DNA of 64,000 nt from positions 16,463,403 to 16,527,402 of the forward strand of contig OZ035960.1 in assembly GCA_964034945.1 (NCBI GenBank). The letters are read 5' to 3'. Positions 27,201 to 38,715 of the stretch are shown here, in pieces. Made by a program: the position numbers and the translations under genes. Origin of the DNA: Chrysopilus asiliformis (Eukaryota; Arthropoda; Insecta; Diptera; Rhagionidae). Numbering within the stretch: the stretch's first letter is position 1; the number at the start of each line of letters is the position of its first letter. The notes beneath the pieces were generated by a model. That model searched no databases and was not told the DNA's origin. It was given only the letters and a program-made list of their open reading frames with translations.

Positions 27201-30200
27201 AAGAGCCAAACTGACAGCACACAGCACAAATATGAATTTAAACAATTTTTGTCCTTCTATCTTTCGGTTTTCGTCATCCACAACTCACTTCTTTGTCTAT
27301 ATAACTCGAAAAAGGATTCCCAAAAAACTTTGTCTTTTATATGCGACATCTTTTCACTACTAAAAATTACGCTGAAATGACGAATTGATTGACAGCTTCG
27401 CCATACACGTTCAAGCATGCTGTCATTCACAAAGCTCCCTTGAAAAATATCAAAATGATTTTGATATTTACCAGCATGCTGGCAATCATGGAATTTTGCA
27501 TGACAGCATCACCATAGACGTTCAAAATGCTGTTACAGCATGCGATGATTGACTGCAAGATTAAACGTCTAGGGGCCGCTTTAGTATAACTTCGGTTTGT
27601 TAGCGATATGGGTTTTAAAGCCCGTAAAATGTTCAGGTTTATCAACGATGTTTCGGTTTATGAAGAATACCTTTTATTACCCAAAGGATAAAAAGGCAGG
27701 TAAAACTATAGTGAATCTCAAAGTCGAGTAGGATCAAATAGATATAGTTATTTTTTTTAAATTGAGGTTTCCATTTTAAACACAATATTTAGGGACCTGG
27801 GATTAACCAGGGACTATAAACCCGGGACTTTCTCAACCGATACATATTGTTCAAGTAAAATAAAAATATAGGGCTTACCGAGTGAGTTAACGGAAAGTTA
27901 GTTAATGTATAGACAAAAAAAAAAAGAATTAACATTTAATTATTCAATGGTCTCCCTTCACACCCTTCTCAACATCCCACACCCCTCTCAACATCCCACA
28001 CCCCTTTCAATTAAAATTAAAATTACACACCCCTCCCAACCTCCCACACCGATCCTGTTTATGAATAACTTTCGGGAAGATATAAATAAACTCTGGCTCC
28101 ATAAAGCATCGAAAATAAAAATCGAAAATAATTCTTTTCAGTGTAATATATATTTTTATAAGATCTATTTTCTCTTAATGACCCCATATTGTGTAATTAT
28201 GGATTCACTTTATTGTTCCTGATTTAAAAAGGCTATTAATTGTAGTTTTATTTTTGATGAAAACATCTGTCTCCTCCACGCGTTGACAATAGTATCGCGA
28301 CGACGTTGTGCAGGTAAAATTTGCCTTTTAAAAATATGTTTTAAATTTACTTTGAAAATTTTCCCTCTTATATTAATAAAGTCTGTTTAAGTCCAACCAA
28401 TAATGAGGTCATAGATATAGCGATTATTTTTAGACAAAATTAATAAATATTGTTTTCTGCAAACATGTGAAACCGATAAAAGTATTTTCCGATTTTTCAA
28501 TTTTGCACACATACACTCATATCGAATAGAAAACTTGGTTATATTAAAAAAGTAAAAATCACTACACATTATTTAGCCCTGCGTGAAAATATTACATTCA
28601 CTTTAAGGCATGATGATCAATCAGGAATTTACATGCAAAATGAAAATGAAGTAATTAATCAAGGGGTTTGAATAATAAAGAAAAAAAAATAACAATGATT
28701 ACAAAGTTATATATTTTGAGGAATTAGGTCACTAAAAACGCATTTAAGGAAAGCGTACAACCCCAAAAAACCCTAGTATATTGATTTTTTTAACTGGCTT
28801 TTCTCATTTTTACGCAATTTTTATGACAAGAAACTACGATATCCTGGAATAAACGAGGAAGTCGAAAATTTTCGTGATGTCTGACTATTAAAACAGTATA
28901 TAGTTCATTGTAAAAATGCTTGGCCAAATGAATATCTTCACGATACTCTTAGTTTAATTTTAGGAACTGGTCACGCAAGGCTTTTAATTAAAGTTTGAAG
29001 TCCTTTGGTAGCAAACGCGATATTATGAAAGGGCCATTTTAGGACATGTGGCTATAAAGAATGGAATTGTTTTTACGAATATGGCGGATTTTTTTTAGTA
29101 CTTCTATAGTGCCAACATCTATATTGTGAAACCACCACAGATATAGTGTACAATTGTACAAATATTTGTTTACTTTGTTTGGTTTGGCAAATTGAAACAT
29201 TTTTCAACTACCTATTCATCAACTTATGAAAATGTTTTTGTGGGGAATTTACATTACTTTGTGGTTTTTCGGAATTCATAAGCTGTGTGTCAAAACCAGA
29301 CGCGGTATTACTTTTAAAATTGAATTTTCTTTGTATCTTCGAAACAATGATAACCCTTTGACAACCAAATTTTAATAAAACTGAAGCAATAATTTTTAAA
29401 TGGCGTTGTGCAAATTTCTTTGTTGGGTATTCGGATTCGGTGTGCATAAACGATTGAATACAATGAAAAAGACTACACCACGAACTTTAAAATCTCTTTA
29501 TGTTCAACTAGCTTGCATACCCTTCGTTGCCGGGTTAAGTTTTTTGCATAAGTTTTAGAATACGAAGAAAACCGGAAAGAACTTAAAAACTTTTGAGAAA
29601 AATCTTATCCTTGCAGGACTCTCCGTTGCGACTTAGCGTGATATTACACACGGCAACTTTCAGGCTTACTTAAGCCGGCAACTTTTGGGCTTAATAAGCC
29701 AATGTGCTTACATTTGTGGCTTAAATAAGCCAATCCTGTTTGCATATGCTACACAAGTTTACATGGGTGTGTGTGGACTCAAACCATTGAAATTGCTGCT
29801 GCTCATATACTTCCCAAGATCTTTACCTACTGACGGTCAGAACGAAAATGATTTCTGCCTACTACTTTTCCCAAACCGGTTCACACGATTTGCATGTATG
29901 CAGATTGTCGATAAGCCATGATTTCGAGTGGCAACTTTTCCCTCCTCAGTCGTTTCTCCCAAAAATCGGCTTAAGTAAGCCTGAAAGTTGCCGTGTGTAA
30001 TATCACGCTTAGTCTAACACCAGATTCGTGACCAGCGACCCCGAAAAAACCCTAATGCCAATTTTTCGCGGCAAAAACGGGAAAGGATATTCGCATTATC
30101 CTTACAAGACTTTTCGTTAGGATTTTTGAAATTGTAACACCGGATTCGTGATCAGTGACCCCGAAAAGCCCCTAATGCCATAAAACTTTTCAGCCCCCTA

Positions 30201-33200
30201 TTGAGCAAGATTAATGGCGAAAATTACAGTTTAAAAACACCCATACCCCCTTTACCCCCCGATTACCCCCTTCGGAAAAATTTCGGAAAACCCTGCCTTA
30301 GTGGGCGCCTACGTGATGGTTGGGACATACTGTGAAAGTTTCAAGTTTCTAGCTTCAGGGGTTTGGGCTGGGCGTTGATGAGTCAGTCATTTAGTCAATC
30401 AAGTTAAACGATTTTATATATATATAGATTAGATGCTGTTTAATCACCTTTCTTTCGGATTTTTTTTACTGGAAATCTGTAGGAAAATATGTTTCCAATT
30501 TTTGCCAAAATATTGTATATTAAAAAAGAATCATATCCAAAACATTATTGTCCATTAGGAGCAGATCGAATTTCGCTTTCAAGAGACGTGCTACCAATCA
30601 AATGTAATGAAAGCTTAGAAAAGCTAAAAAAAAATGGAAGTGATGGTATTTAGACCTATCAATAGCTTTGAGGCTTTTATCTTATCCTTAATTGAATTTA
30701 AAAGGAAACGGCTGAATATCGCTCAACACAAAGGCCGCAACAAGGTAGGAAGGCGATACTTGAATGATGTCATCACTCAAAAGACTATTATTATCTAACT
30801 AAAAAAGAAAATATTTTCCGTATTGAATTTCCTTATTATGGCAGTAGATGTCCATTTAAACTTGGAAGAGTCGTCAATATTTTTGAATATATTGTCTTAT
30901 AGCGAAATGAAATAGAATATGGGGAGTGGGAGGGTGTGGTTTTTATCGGTTTTGATGACCTGTAAAAATTTGTTTGTGATTTTTTAATAATAATTAATGA
31001 GATTTATTTTTATTTGCATCAAACATACACTTAAATCCTAGATTGAAAAGAATATTGATTTGTGGTGTTGTGATTGAGGTAATCAAATCAATCTTGATTG
31101 ACAGTATTTATTGTTTCCAAATGCTAGAAAATTCTGTTGCGATATGGACATTCAGGATCTCATAAAATCATTGTAACAGCATAACAGATGAAAATCACAA
31201 AAAAATCCAAATTGTCGAGACTTGATGGCGGAATTTTTCCCGCACGAATGTCGCCAGTGCCCTTCACTCATTTTTTTAGCACTTGAACCGTCCAACCTCC
31301 ACTTCCTAGTATCCCTACAACTCATTACAGTTTGCCCTAAATTTTCTTGTTTATCTGTCGAGTTTACGACGCAAAATAGTTCAACGGCTCCAGAGTGTCG
31401 CCCCCAATAACGCTATGCGTGCGCGTCGTTCCAATGGGGTGACTGAATGTTCGCAATGAGGGTTGATTTACACGTATTTCGCAATACCAATGCACAGAAA
31501 CTATGTGATGAATTTATTTTGTTTGAATGTTGTGTAATGACCACGAGTTTAGGGTGAGATATAAACAAACAAAAAATTATATTGTTCCTTATATGGAAGA
31601 CAGGATTCGTAAATATCTCTTCGTTTACGCTGACCTTAATGGGAGTGTTCGTCGATAACAAAATTAGGACAACACAATGAAAACGAAAACATAATATATG
31701 TTAAACTATTCTACATCTATACTATTGAGTGTAACATATTTAAAAAAATAATAATATATGCCCAATATTTACTAAATATATTTTTTTTTCGATAAAATTT
31801 CAGTGAATGCACTCAAATGTTATCGATGTTCATCTGATGCCACAAATTCGCAATTTTGTGCTGACACCTTTGAACCAGAGAAGTTAACAGATGCTCAAAG
31901 AACTGCCAGCTATGTCGACTGTTCGGAGCAGAGGGGAACCCCAGTCAATATTCCAATTAATACTAGAGCTGTATGCAAAAAACTAAAACAAAGAGGTAAG
32001 TTATAGATACTAATTGCGCACTTGTTATTTGCGACTATAAAAGTCATTTTCTAATGTCATATGAAGTTATAAAAAGTCGCTGACTAGCCTAAAAAAACCA
32101 GTTTAGACTAATTCTTGATTTTTTGATATTTGTTTATCATATGATTTTACCATTTAAAATTCATGGCTTTATTTAAGTATTTCGACAAAAAAATAGCTTA
32201 GTTTTATGAATTTTTAATATCAGAGTTTTGAAGACGTATCCGAGAATTTGTGCAGTCACAGTAGGCTTTTTTTATGTAGTGTTATAAAAATGTTCGGTTC
32301 TCATGATTACTAAAGGTGCCGGTCCACATGACATATCCCCTAAAGGTGCCGCTCCACATGAGAGTAAATCCGCGAGTGACTCTCAAAAACTCTCGAGAGT
32401 TACCCGCAGGAGGTTGTCCATTTGAGAGTTAATTTCGGCGATTTTTCTATCGCTACTAGCGAAATCGAGCTTCTAGCTTCTAGAGTTGTCGAGAGCTACT
32501 AGCGAAATTCAAACGCTGTTCGTCTCTGGCGAGCTACTCTTCGAGAGTTCAGTGGAGGCCTGTCGACTAGAGAGTAGAATCACTTTTGAGAGCTCGCAGA
32601 AACTAGCTCGCGAGTTTTTGCGAGTTTCTGCGAGCGACTCTCAGAGACGTGTCCATTTGCGAGTAGCTGCTATCGAGAGGTTCTCGACGGCATTCACTTA
32701 CATGTGGAGCGGCACCTTTAGAGTCGCCTTCCGCCAGAAAAACTTATCAAAATTTTCAGCCCAATTGGGCTAGTCATTTTTTTTTTTTTTGCAAAAACGT
32801 GTAATAAGATGTTCCAGAAATACGTCAAAAATTAGGAAGGAGGGGTGGGGAGAGAGTTGGCGGCATTATTAAATTCCAATACAAAAATCGCAAAAAAGGC
32901 AGTGGGAGGTGGGGATGGTTCGAAAAAGCCGTATGTATTTTATGGACTGCCGCCAACATCATTTTTTTCTTTTCCCTTTTGGGAAACTTAATCCTGAAGT
33001 TAATCAGTTTAAAAAGCACACGACTCACAGAGTAACAGTTTTTAACAAATATCTTCTAAATTTTAAGGAAGATTACTCAAAGGAACAAATCAGGAGATTT
33101 AGTCACAAGGAAGAAAATATTTCCATCTCGCAATGTACAAGTCTTGTGACTTTTCCATATTTACCCAAATCTTTCAATGTTTGCATGCCCAGGCGTTTCA

Positions 33201-36200
33201 TGATCAGGCGTTTGTGCATCACGAGTGACACTTACACTATAGATTCAAGTATTGTATCAATAAAAAAGGCGTGTTGACTATAAAAATCTATTGCATAAAT
33301 ATTTAAATTCCAAGGTTGATTCAATAAAATTAGCAAAATATACTCCGAGCTTGGTTTATATGATTTATGAAGTTATGCAAAGCAATTCTTTCAATTTTCA
33401 TGCGTTATGCTGAAGAACCAAAGATATTTCAAATCTTCTGGACATTGACTGACAATCATAAATTTTTGTGCTCGCATAGTTTTGCATAGCTTTATTTATT
33501 ACATAATCTTTTAAAATAAAATGCTTGGAAGAAATTTATGTCATTCCTTGATCTGCTAGCTGAATGAAGTTATACGTAGTTCCACATCCCACCCCTCATG
33601 AAATTTTTTTGTGGGACACTAAAGGTAAAAACTTTTGTCGAAAAAGGAACCGAATTTACAAACTTTTTCTGGAAAACCGAAATTTTCCAAATCTTTTTTT
33701 ATATATTCTACATATTCTAAATCTATTGAAATATTAGTTTGAAATTAAAAACGTTACAAGTTAGTCACGCAAAAAAAAAAACACTTGAAAAATGAATGGG
33801 AACATCGCGTTCTTAATTTACACTTTAAGTGATCTCCTCCTCACTTCCTAGTATGATTTACTCTACTATCGATTAAGATTCATTCTGATGGCATTCAGAA
33901 TTTTTATTCACTTTCAAGCACATTATAGTTAGGGGTGACCATATTATTTGGGTCAATCCGGGACAAGATGTACAAGGTGGTGGGGCAAGCTAGCAGGGGG
34001 TGGAAGGTGAACAATGAATGGCTGAAATGGAACACCAGCGAAATAACAAATTTTTTTGTGGAAAATAAAATTTGATTTTGACGAAAATTAAACTATTAAC
34101 TAAATGTGCAGGAAGAATGCGGCGCAATTATTTAAATCAAGAGTTACACAGTCTCAAACCAAAATGAAATTAAATTTTCGCGCTCTTTACATACGGAAAT
34201 TGTAAGAATTCCAAGAAAAGAGAAATGCGCCTTAGGCCGAACCTTTTGAGAGAGATTTGCGCGCCTTAGGCCGAACCTTTTGAGAGATATTTGCTCGCCT
34301 TATGGAAACCCGTTGAAAAAATGCGGCGCAGGCGAAAAATGTGTAATTTACAGTAACTCCAACTGAAGTTGAGTATGTTTTGCATATCTAGTGATAGTTT
34401 TTCCCACCGTTTGATAAATTATAACACTAAATTGAGAAATTCGAGACAAAGGTTTTGTTTCCAGGACAACATGCTTAAATCCAGGACTATCCCGGTCTTT
34501 GCGAGATGTATGATCACCCTAATTATAGTGAATGATCAATACGAATGGCGAATGACATTGAAAAGTTCTACTCGTCAATTGATTGGACGATCGACGCGTT
34601 TGTTCATCATTTGGCACTTGAAGTTCCCTTTACTTCTCGGCATTGAAAAAAAATACATTTTAAAAACTCCCATCGACCGCGCCTTGACTTGCTTAATTTT
34701 CTACGACCATTGATAGACATGAGTAACGATCTTTCTTCGTAATTCTTAAAAAAAGATCATATAAAGCTAATTGATTGATACAAAGCAAACAAATGGAAGT
34801 TCATTGAGGAATTTGTGCTGAGTCTCTAATTATGAGAAATAGAGTGTGGTTATTGGTAGCGATATTATTAATTACAATTAATAAAATTAATATGTGTTGG
34901 GATTTAATTACACATTCAGTTTGTATAATTAACCAAGTCACGATATTCTGAACGAATTTTGTTAAAATTAAATAAAATTATAAATCTCATGGAATGTATC
35001 TTAAATTTTCTAAATTTGTGATGAGTTTTAACCAAAGACAAGTTCTTAGATTGAAAGACCCATGACAAAATGTATCTTCTTTGCAAAATTAGACGAATAC
35101 TACCTCCAGAGAAAAAAAAACTCCTTATTCCAACACAAATGCTAATATTTGTAATGTTTGTCCAAAAACGTTTATCCGTAATTCTTCAAATTATAGTCCA
35201 AAAATTAGTCATTTCAGGGCTCTTTGCCGCTATTATCACTAATTTCATGCGGATACGAATTTGTCGTCTATTTGGCCATCTGGTTTTGTTCTTTAGGTTA
35301 CCATGAAGAAGTAAATATGGTCAAACCACCAATCTTTGTTAATAAAGTATAATTTTAAGACAACTTAATCTATTATGTGTGCACGGTGGAAATTACATGA
35401 TCAATCAACGGCACGACGTGAAAGTAAAATAGCTACTTAAGATTACGTTAAACCTCTCGAACTTGGATGCAAATGTTGACATATAACTATATACATATGG
35501 ATATGTGGATATTCGCACTCTTACCATCTCTGATTACTGTAGACATGAATAAGTCTCAAATATCAAGTAAATCTCACTTAAGTCTTCTGGGTGACAAAGA
35601 AAACAAAAGCCTCTAATGAAGCCCTTCTGAACTATTCAATGTCTTCAACAAAGCGAAATGGCGAACAAATTATTGTGGATTATTGCTTACTTAGCTTCTT
35701 AAACCAAATGTTGGCTCTTATATGCATTCACTAGGGGAAAATATTTTTTGTGAGGTTTTTGAAAAGAACCAAAATTATGCTAGTAAGTAACTTTTTTTAA
35801 TGTACATAATTGAGTTGTAATTGGATACTTCAGTTTCTAAACTTTAATTTTTTTAACACACTCCTTAAATATATTTGGCAAAATGCTCTAAGTTCGTTTG
35901 AATATCTCGAAAGAGAAATAATTTTCGGGAAAAAATAAAAATAACTTAATTCGATAAATATTTAATTAATTCATTTTTCTGTTCATTTCCCTATATTTTA
36001 ATCCTATCATATTATAATACGAGGAATGTCTGTCTGTCTGTCTGCACAAACGATCTCAAAAACCCACCTAACAGTTTTCACGAAACTTGGGGTATAGGGA
36101 TTTTCGGGAACAAGGAATCGATCTAGATAGGTCTCACCTCTGAGAAAATTCCCCTTGATACCCCTCGCCTGGTATCTTCGAAATGGGTGGTTCGATCTTA

Positions 36201-37487
36201 ATGAAACTTTACAGTATCATTAAGGTGGCTTTCGATTTTTCCACTACAAACCTGACTTTTCCCTCCCCTCGATACCCCTCGCCTGGTGTTTTCGAATTAC
36301 GTGAAGGTATCTTAATGAAAATTCGCAGTATTGCTAGGGAGTAAGGTTTTTCGATATGCATTCTAAAAATATCACTTTTTAGATATCTATCGGCAGCGAT
36401 AAATAGGTAGTAATTACAAAACAATCAAGTTCCCTGAACCTCATGATACGAATTATGTTGCAATTACAATCGGATTCAATTACTCAGAGACAGAGGCAGA
36501 AGGAGGATTTTGAGATCGCCGAGTATGGCTCGGTCTTCCTGGTACTTATTTTAAAACCAAAATATTTCTCATTAGTCATTTTTTGTTTCCTCTGGTAAGT
36601 ATTGTATTCATGACGGAGACCGTCTCGAGAACGGGGGCAAAAAGAAATTTTTTGATCAGTACGAATTCCGTTTCAGGCAAAATTTGACGATGTCCGTGCA
36701 TCAATATGTCGGTCTGTCTTTCTACCTGTCTATCGGGTGGTCCGTTTTACGTATTTCAATAACTCGAGAACGTGTTGAGCTAGCGGTTTGAAATTTTTTG
36801 TAAATGAGTAGTTTTCTATCAACTTTTGGAAAAGTAGTGTTAGCTTTAACGGATATCTTAATCTATTTTTTCCCTCGGGCTAATAAACGGATATCTCCAA
36901 TACATTTTTTTTTAAATACAGTTTTTAGAAAATTTCTCGATATCTGTGTTTTTTTAAGAAAAAATAAACATAACAAAATTTAAATTATATATTTTTCTAC
37001 ATTTCTGCTTTAAAGGGTTTTACATATCTCTAACGGTTCTCAAAATATTTGAAAAATATATTAAAAAAAGTTTTTTGAAAATTTCTCGAAAACTATGCGG
37101 TTTTATGAAAAAATGAGTACCTATAACCAAATTTAAGGGAAGTAATATTTCCAGCACGGTTCTCGAGATATTTGAACAAATATTATTTTTTACATAAACT
37201 AAATATTGCAGAAGAAACTTTTATGTTGATCACAACTGATATACTTTTAATTGAAATTATTTTATTATTTTTTAGTTAACGACAAAATTGTTGTGTCCCG
37301 TTCATGTTTCTGGGAGGACATTAACGATAGGAAGGACGAGTGCAAATCAACACCAACAGCTAGCTATATTAAGACCGAATTTTGTGAGACATGCCACTCA
37401 GATGGTTGCAATGGAGCCTCTGAATATGGACCGATAGCTGCCTTCGTTTTAATACCAGCGGCTATTGCCAGAATTCTAACTCTATAA
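15187..37487 (+). CDS. Ly6/uPAR-like GPI-anchored three-finger protein 2
   Basis: Three exons (15187-15247, 31804-31995, 37276-37487) join in frame to 154 aa. Both introns are phase 1, with GTAAGT/GTAAG donors and TTTCAG/TTTTAG acceptors. Residues 1-20 are a signal peptide. The mature chain starts NALKCYRC and has ten cysteines (26, 29, 39, 60, 78, 95, 107, 121, 124, 129), ending CETCHSDGCN. The tail after Asn130 is a hydrophobic GPI-type signal. It is the closest relative of Ly6 gene 1 in this window: same exon 1 length, same CYRC opening and same CETC...CN end, consistent with tandem duplication. Intron 1 is 16.6 kb and intron 2 is 5.3 kb, both loaded with repeats. An AATAAA lies at 37606-37611. 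Exon 1 is too short to be found by ORF length alone but fits by phase, signal peptide and promoter. Confidence 0.88.
15249..17009. other. First part of Ly6 gene 2 intron 1
   Basis: No supported gene or complete element. An ATAGAAGTACAACAAT 16-mer at 16994-17009 is repeated downstream (see next entry). Confidence 0.4.
17010..17108. repeat. 99-bp segment between 16-bp direct repeats
   Basis: ATAGAAGTACAACAAT occurs at 16994-17009 and again at 17109-17124. The segment between starts with the inverted repeat CCTATTGGAATTTC/GAAATTCCAATAGG. It looks like an insertion with a long target duplication, or a slippage duplication; there is no poly(A). Confidence 0.5.
17761..18655 (+). repeat. Dispersed repeat family R3, copy E
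   Basis: The forward copy of the family seen inverted at 7182-8166. It includes a short GTCTGTCA tract at 17885-17925, alternating GATATC/AACGGT-type blocks, and an end at CCACAACTGATATT. It may carry no genes: the open frames are short and not shared between copies. Confidence 0.75.
18771..18799 (+). repeat. Poly(G) tract
   Basis: Two runs of 11-13 G separated by a T, embedded in a repeat. It could form a G-quadruplex and is a likely assembly-length error site. Confidence 0.8.
18900..19080 (+). repeat. Dispersed repeat family R4, plus copy
   Basis: Matches the reverse complement of 23975-24170, with shared CATTTCCTATTAATAAATTT and GAGGGAGGGAGAAGGAGTGG-type blocks. No coding capacity. Confidence 0.65.
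19081..20689. other. AT-rich intron DNA (Ly6 gene 2 intron 1)
   Basis: No gene or complete mobile element recognised. Short open frames here are not supported by splice signals or family motifs. Confidence 0.4.
20690..20949 (+). repeat. Truncated copy of the TA-flanked MITE at 32343
   Basis: Nearly identical to the right two thirds of 32343-32718. It is rich in CGAGAG/CTCGCGAG words and ends in CATGTGGAGCGGCACCTT. The left terminal repeat is missing, so this copy is 5'-truncated or recombined. Confidence 0.75.
20950..23160. other. AT-rich intron DNA (Ly6 gene 2 intron 1)
   Basis: Nothing supported. The minus-strand open frame near 20972-21196 has a few cysteines but no recognised family. 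Confidence 0.4.
23161..23736. mobile_element. piggyBac-type MITE (TSD TTAA) with a nested R1 copy
   Basis: Terminal inverted repeats CACTCTAACTGCCACG (left) and CGTGGCAGTTAGAGTG (right) are flanked by TTAA (23157-23160 and 23737-23740), the canonical piggyBac target. The middle is occupied by repeat R1 copy C, so the MITE itself is about 230 bp. A solo end of the same family is at 629-667. Confidence 0.75.
23230..23575 (+). repeat. Dispersed repeat family R1, copy C (internally deleted)
   Basis: Matches copy A from AAAACATAACAAAAGC up to the C/G homopolymer and then resumes near the end at the ACCCTTTGG...CATACGGGTATAAAA block. The ~300 bp between, including the tetranucleotide tract, is missing. 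The deletion begins at a run of about 20 C. Confidence 0.75.
23975..24170 (-). repeat. Dispersed repeat family R4, minus copy
   Basis: The reverse complement matches 18900-19080. It lies in the same intron in the opposite orientation, about 5 kb away. Confidence 0.65.
24384..24710 (+). repeat. Dispersed repeat family R2 (ACTAGC head), full-length copy
   Basis: Head ACTAGCTTGTATACCCGTCG, tail with CAGACAGACAGACACC then TTTTATATATTAGTATGA. The AT-rich TTAGTATG end and the simple-repeat tail of the copy at 57333 suggest a SINE/RTE-like retroelement; the class is inferred. Confidence 0.7.
24711..27097. other. AT-rich intron DNA (Ly6 gene 2 intron 1)
   Basis: No gene. A GC-richer block at about 24980-25160 with GGGGGTGGTAGGGGGGGG looks like a repeat fragment of unknown family. 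Confidence 0.4.
27098..27580. mobile_element. PIF/Harbinger-type MITE (TSD TTA)
   Basis: The ends AGCGGCCCTTAGACGTTCAA (left) and the complementary right end terminating GGGGCCGCT are flanked by TTA (27095-27097 and 27581-27583). TIR similarity extends about 45 bp through TCTTGCAGTCAATCAT. GACGTTCAA-type words recur inside both arms. Confidence 0.8.
27958..28050. repeat. Imperfect tandem CACACCCCT/CAACATCC repeat
   Basis: Pyrimidine-rich repeats of about 18 bp (CATCCCACACCCCTCTCAA) in three to four imperfect copies. Confidence 0.7.
28051..29506. other. AT-rich intron DNA (Ly6 gene 2 intron 1)
   Basis: Nothing supported. Confidence 0.4.
29507..30430 (+). repeat. Dispersed repeat family R5 (ACTAGC head) with nested MITE
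   Basis: Head ACTAGCTTGCATACCC; the end is TTTTATATATATATAGATT. It shares with 57872-58597 the GATTCGTGA-CCAGCGACCCCG module and the lysine-codon-like AACGGGAAA block. About 373 bp of its length is the inserted MITE at 29636-30008. Confidence 0.65.
29636..30008. mobile_element. PIF/Harbinger-type MITE (TSD TTA), nested
   Basis: The ends GCGTGATATTACACACGGCA and its complement are flanked by TTA (29633-29635 and 30009-30011). The TIR continues through ACTTTCAGGCTTACTTAAGCC. It is inserted in repeat R5, whose other copy lacks it. Confidence 0.8.
30431..31803. other. End of Ly6 gene 2 intron 1
   Basis: AT-rich; no gene or complete element recognised before exon 2. Confidence 0.4.
31804..31995 (+). 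CDS. Ly6 gene 2, exon 2
   Basis: The acceptor is T-rich, ending TTTCAG; the donor is GTAAG at 31996; 192 nt. It encodes cysteines 1-5 and a 9-residue longer first/second finger region than the third Ly6 gene. Confidence 0.88.
32343..32718. mobile_element. TA-flanked MITE with a duplicated left terminus
   Basis: The TIRs AAGGTGCCGCTCCACATG and CATGTGGAGCGGCACCTT are flanked by TA (32341-32342 and 32719-32720). A second copy of the left terminus, TAAAGGTGCCGGTCCACATG, lies 30 bp further out at 32311-32330. The interior is rich in CGAGAG/CTCTCG words. A truncated relative is at 20690-20949. Confidence 0.7.
32721..33929. other. Intron 2 of Ly6 gene 2, unassigned part
   Basis: No supported gene. 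The 122-codon open frame starting near 32909 has no signal, family motif or splice context. Confidence 0.4.
33930..34521. mobile_element. hAT-type non-autonomous element (8-bp TSD ATTATAGT)
   Basis: The left end TAGGGGTGACCATA and the right end (reverse complement TAGGGTGATCATA) are flanked by a perfect 8-bp duplication ATTATAGT (33922-33929 and 34522-34529). Inside, a 34-bp unit with GCGCCTTAGGCCGAACC is repeated about 2.5 times near 34225-34305. No hAT transposase motif is present. Confidence 0.85.
34530..36009. other. Intron 2 of Ly6 gene 2, unassigned part
   Basis: AT-rich; nothing supported. Confidence 0.4.
36010..36545 (-). repeat. Dispersed repeat with GTCT run, minus strand
   Basis: Read on the - strand it starts near AGGAAGACCGAGCC with a short CGAG...CTCGG stem and ends in a CAGACAGACAGACA run followed by TCGTATTATAATATGA. 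It holds two related ~100-bp blocks with CGAGGGGTATC. The architecture resembles families R2 and R5. Confidence 0.55.
36598..37242 (+). repeat. Divergent R3-like repeat abutting exon 3
   Basis: The start (AAGTATTGTATTCATGA) and the end (GCAGAAGAAACTTTTATG, then ATCACAACTGATAT) match the ends of family R3, while the interior is diverged. It ends about 35 bp before exon 3 of Ly6 gene 2. Confidence 0.55.
37276..37487 (+). CDS. Ly6 gene 2, exon 3
   Basis: The acceptor is ATTATTTTTTAG. The exon encodes cysteines 6-10, the CETC...GCN motif and the GPI tail to the TAA. A repeat related to R3 ends only about 35 bp upstream of the exon. Confidence 0.88.
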
Positions 37488-37489
37488 GT

Positions 37490-38640
37490 TTTAAGTTTCT
37501 AATAGCTGATACCAAAAACAAATTTCGAAAATTTTAATTTATATCCAAGGTGAAAAAACTAAACAAAAACAAAAAAACAAAGAAATATTATTAAGGATTT
37601 TACATAATAAATACAACGTAAATACATACAAAGAATTAAATGCTTTATTGTAAAAACACTCAAAAAAAAAATCTAAATCAGATGTTTTGCTATTTTTAGA
37701 AAAATATGATTAATTAAAAAAACACTTTTTAAGATCAAATTTTGATCAAAATTATATTTTGCCTATCATCGAGATTTAATGGAAAAAAATGACATTCTTC
37801 TAAACCCATTTTGCATGTTGATTGTTCGTAATTGAAAAACGATTTTAGAAAGTGCTTTTTACGCCAACCTAAGTTTTAGATACCTGTAAACTAAAAATAA
37901 AACATATACCGAAGATTGCCTAAGAATTTTAATACCAATTGGATTTTAAGTCGTTGAATTCAACCCAAATTTGTATAGCAAAAAAAGAATCGATAAAATA
38001 TGCGTTTAAGAACGAAATAAAATAAATTTCTAGATATTAAAAAAAATATTCTGAAAAGGGCATTAAAATTTTGCAGCGATTAACATATAAACACGTTCAA
38101 TGGATAGTAATTAAGAAATCTACAATTAACAATAAAATTACGATTGAAGTATTTAATAAAGGTTAATATCATTTTCAATACAGCATTATATAGAAAGCTA
38201 CAAAAAGGATTATTAAAAATTATATTTAAAAGAAAATTACTTAAGATTTAAATTAATTATCTAGATATGATTTATTTTAATTGAATTTTTCTTTTATCTG
38301 TTTGTTGTTTCATTTTTCTTTAAATTTTTTTTGCACGAAGATTTTTTATTATTGTTTTTCTGTGGGATTTTCAAATATTTCAACGAAAATTGTTAGTTTC
38401 AAAAAATCTTAAATAAACTTTTGTATACACATTTGTATTTGTTTTGCATAAATATAACAACATCAGTTTCTTCTCAATAAATCTAATATGTCCATTTCGA
38501 TTTTCGTTTTGTAAATAAGTAAATGTAATTTGTTTAATTATTTGGATAAAATAAATGATAGTTTTAACACAATCGGACGGAAAGAGATTTTAATTTGATT
38601 TAATTCAATCTGCAATTTTGAATAAACATGAAACATCTGT
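37490..38640. other. 3' flank of Ly6 gene 2
   Basis: Extremely AT-rich. It contains the probable poly(A) signal at 37606. No gene seen. Confidence 0.45.
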
Positions 38641-38715
38641 AGCATCCGCCTAGAAAGAAAAAAAAGGTTTTTCTTTTAAAAACAAAGAATACGATAATGC
38701 AAAAGGGACACTTAT

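Noticed and set aside
32909..33277. 122-aa open frame in intron 2 of Ly6 gene 2
   Set aside because: No signal peptide, domain motif or splice signals; composition matches surrounding DNA.
34369..34713. 114-aa open frame
   Set aside because: It crosses the right edge of a hAT element into flanking DNA, so it cannot be an ancestral gene.
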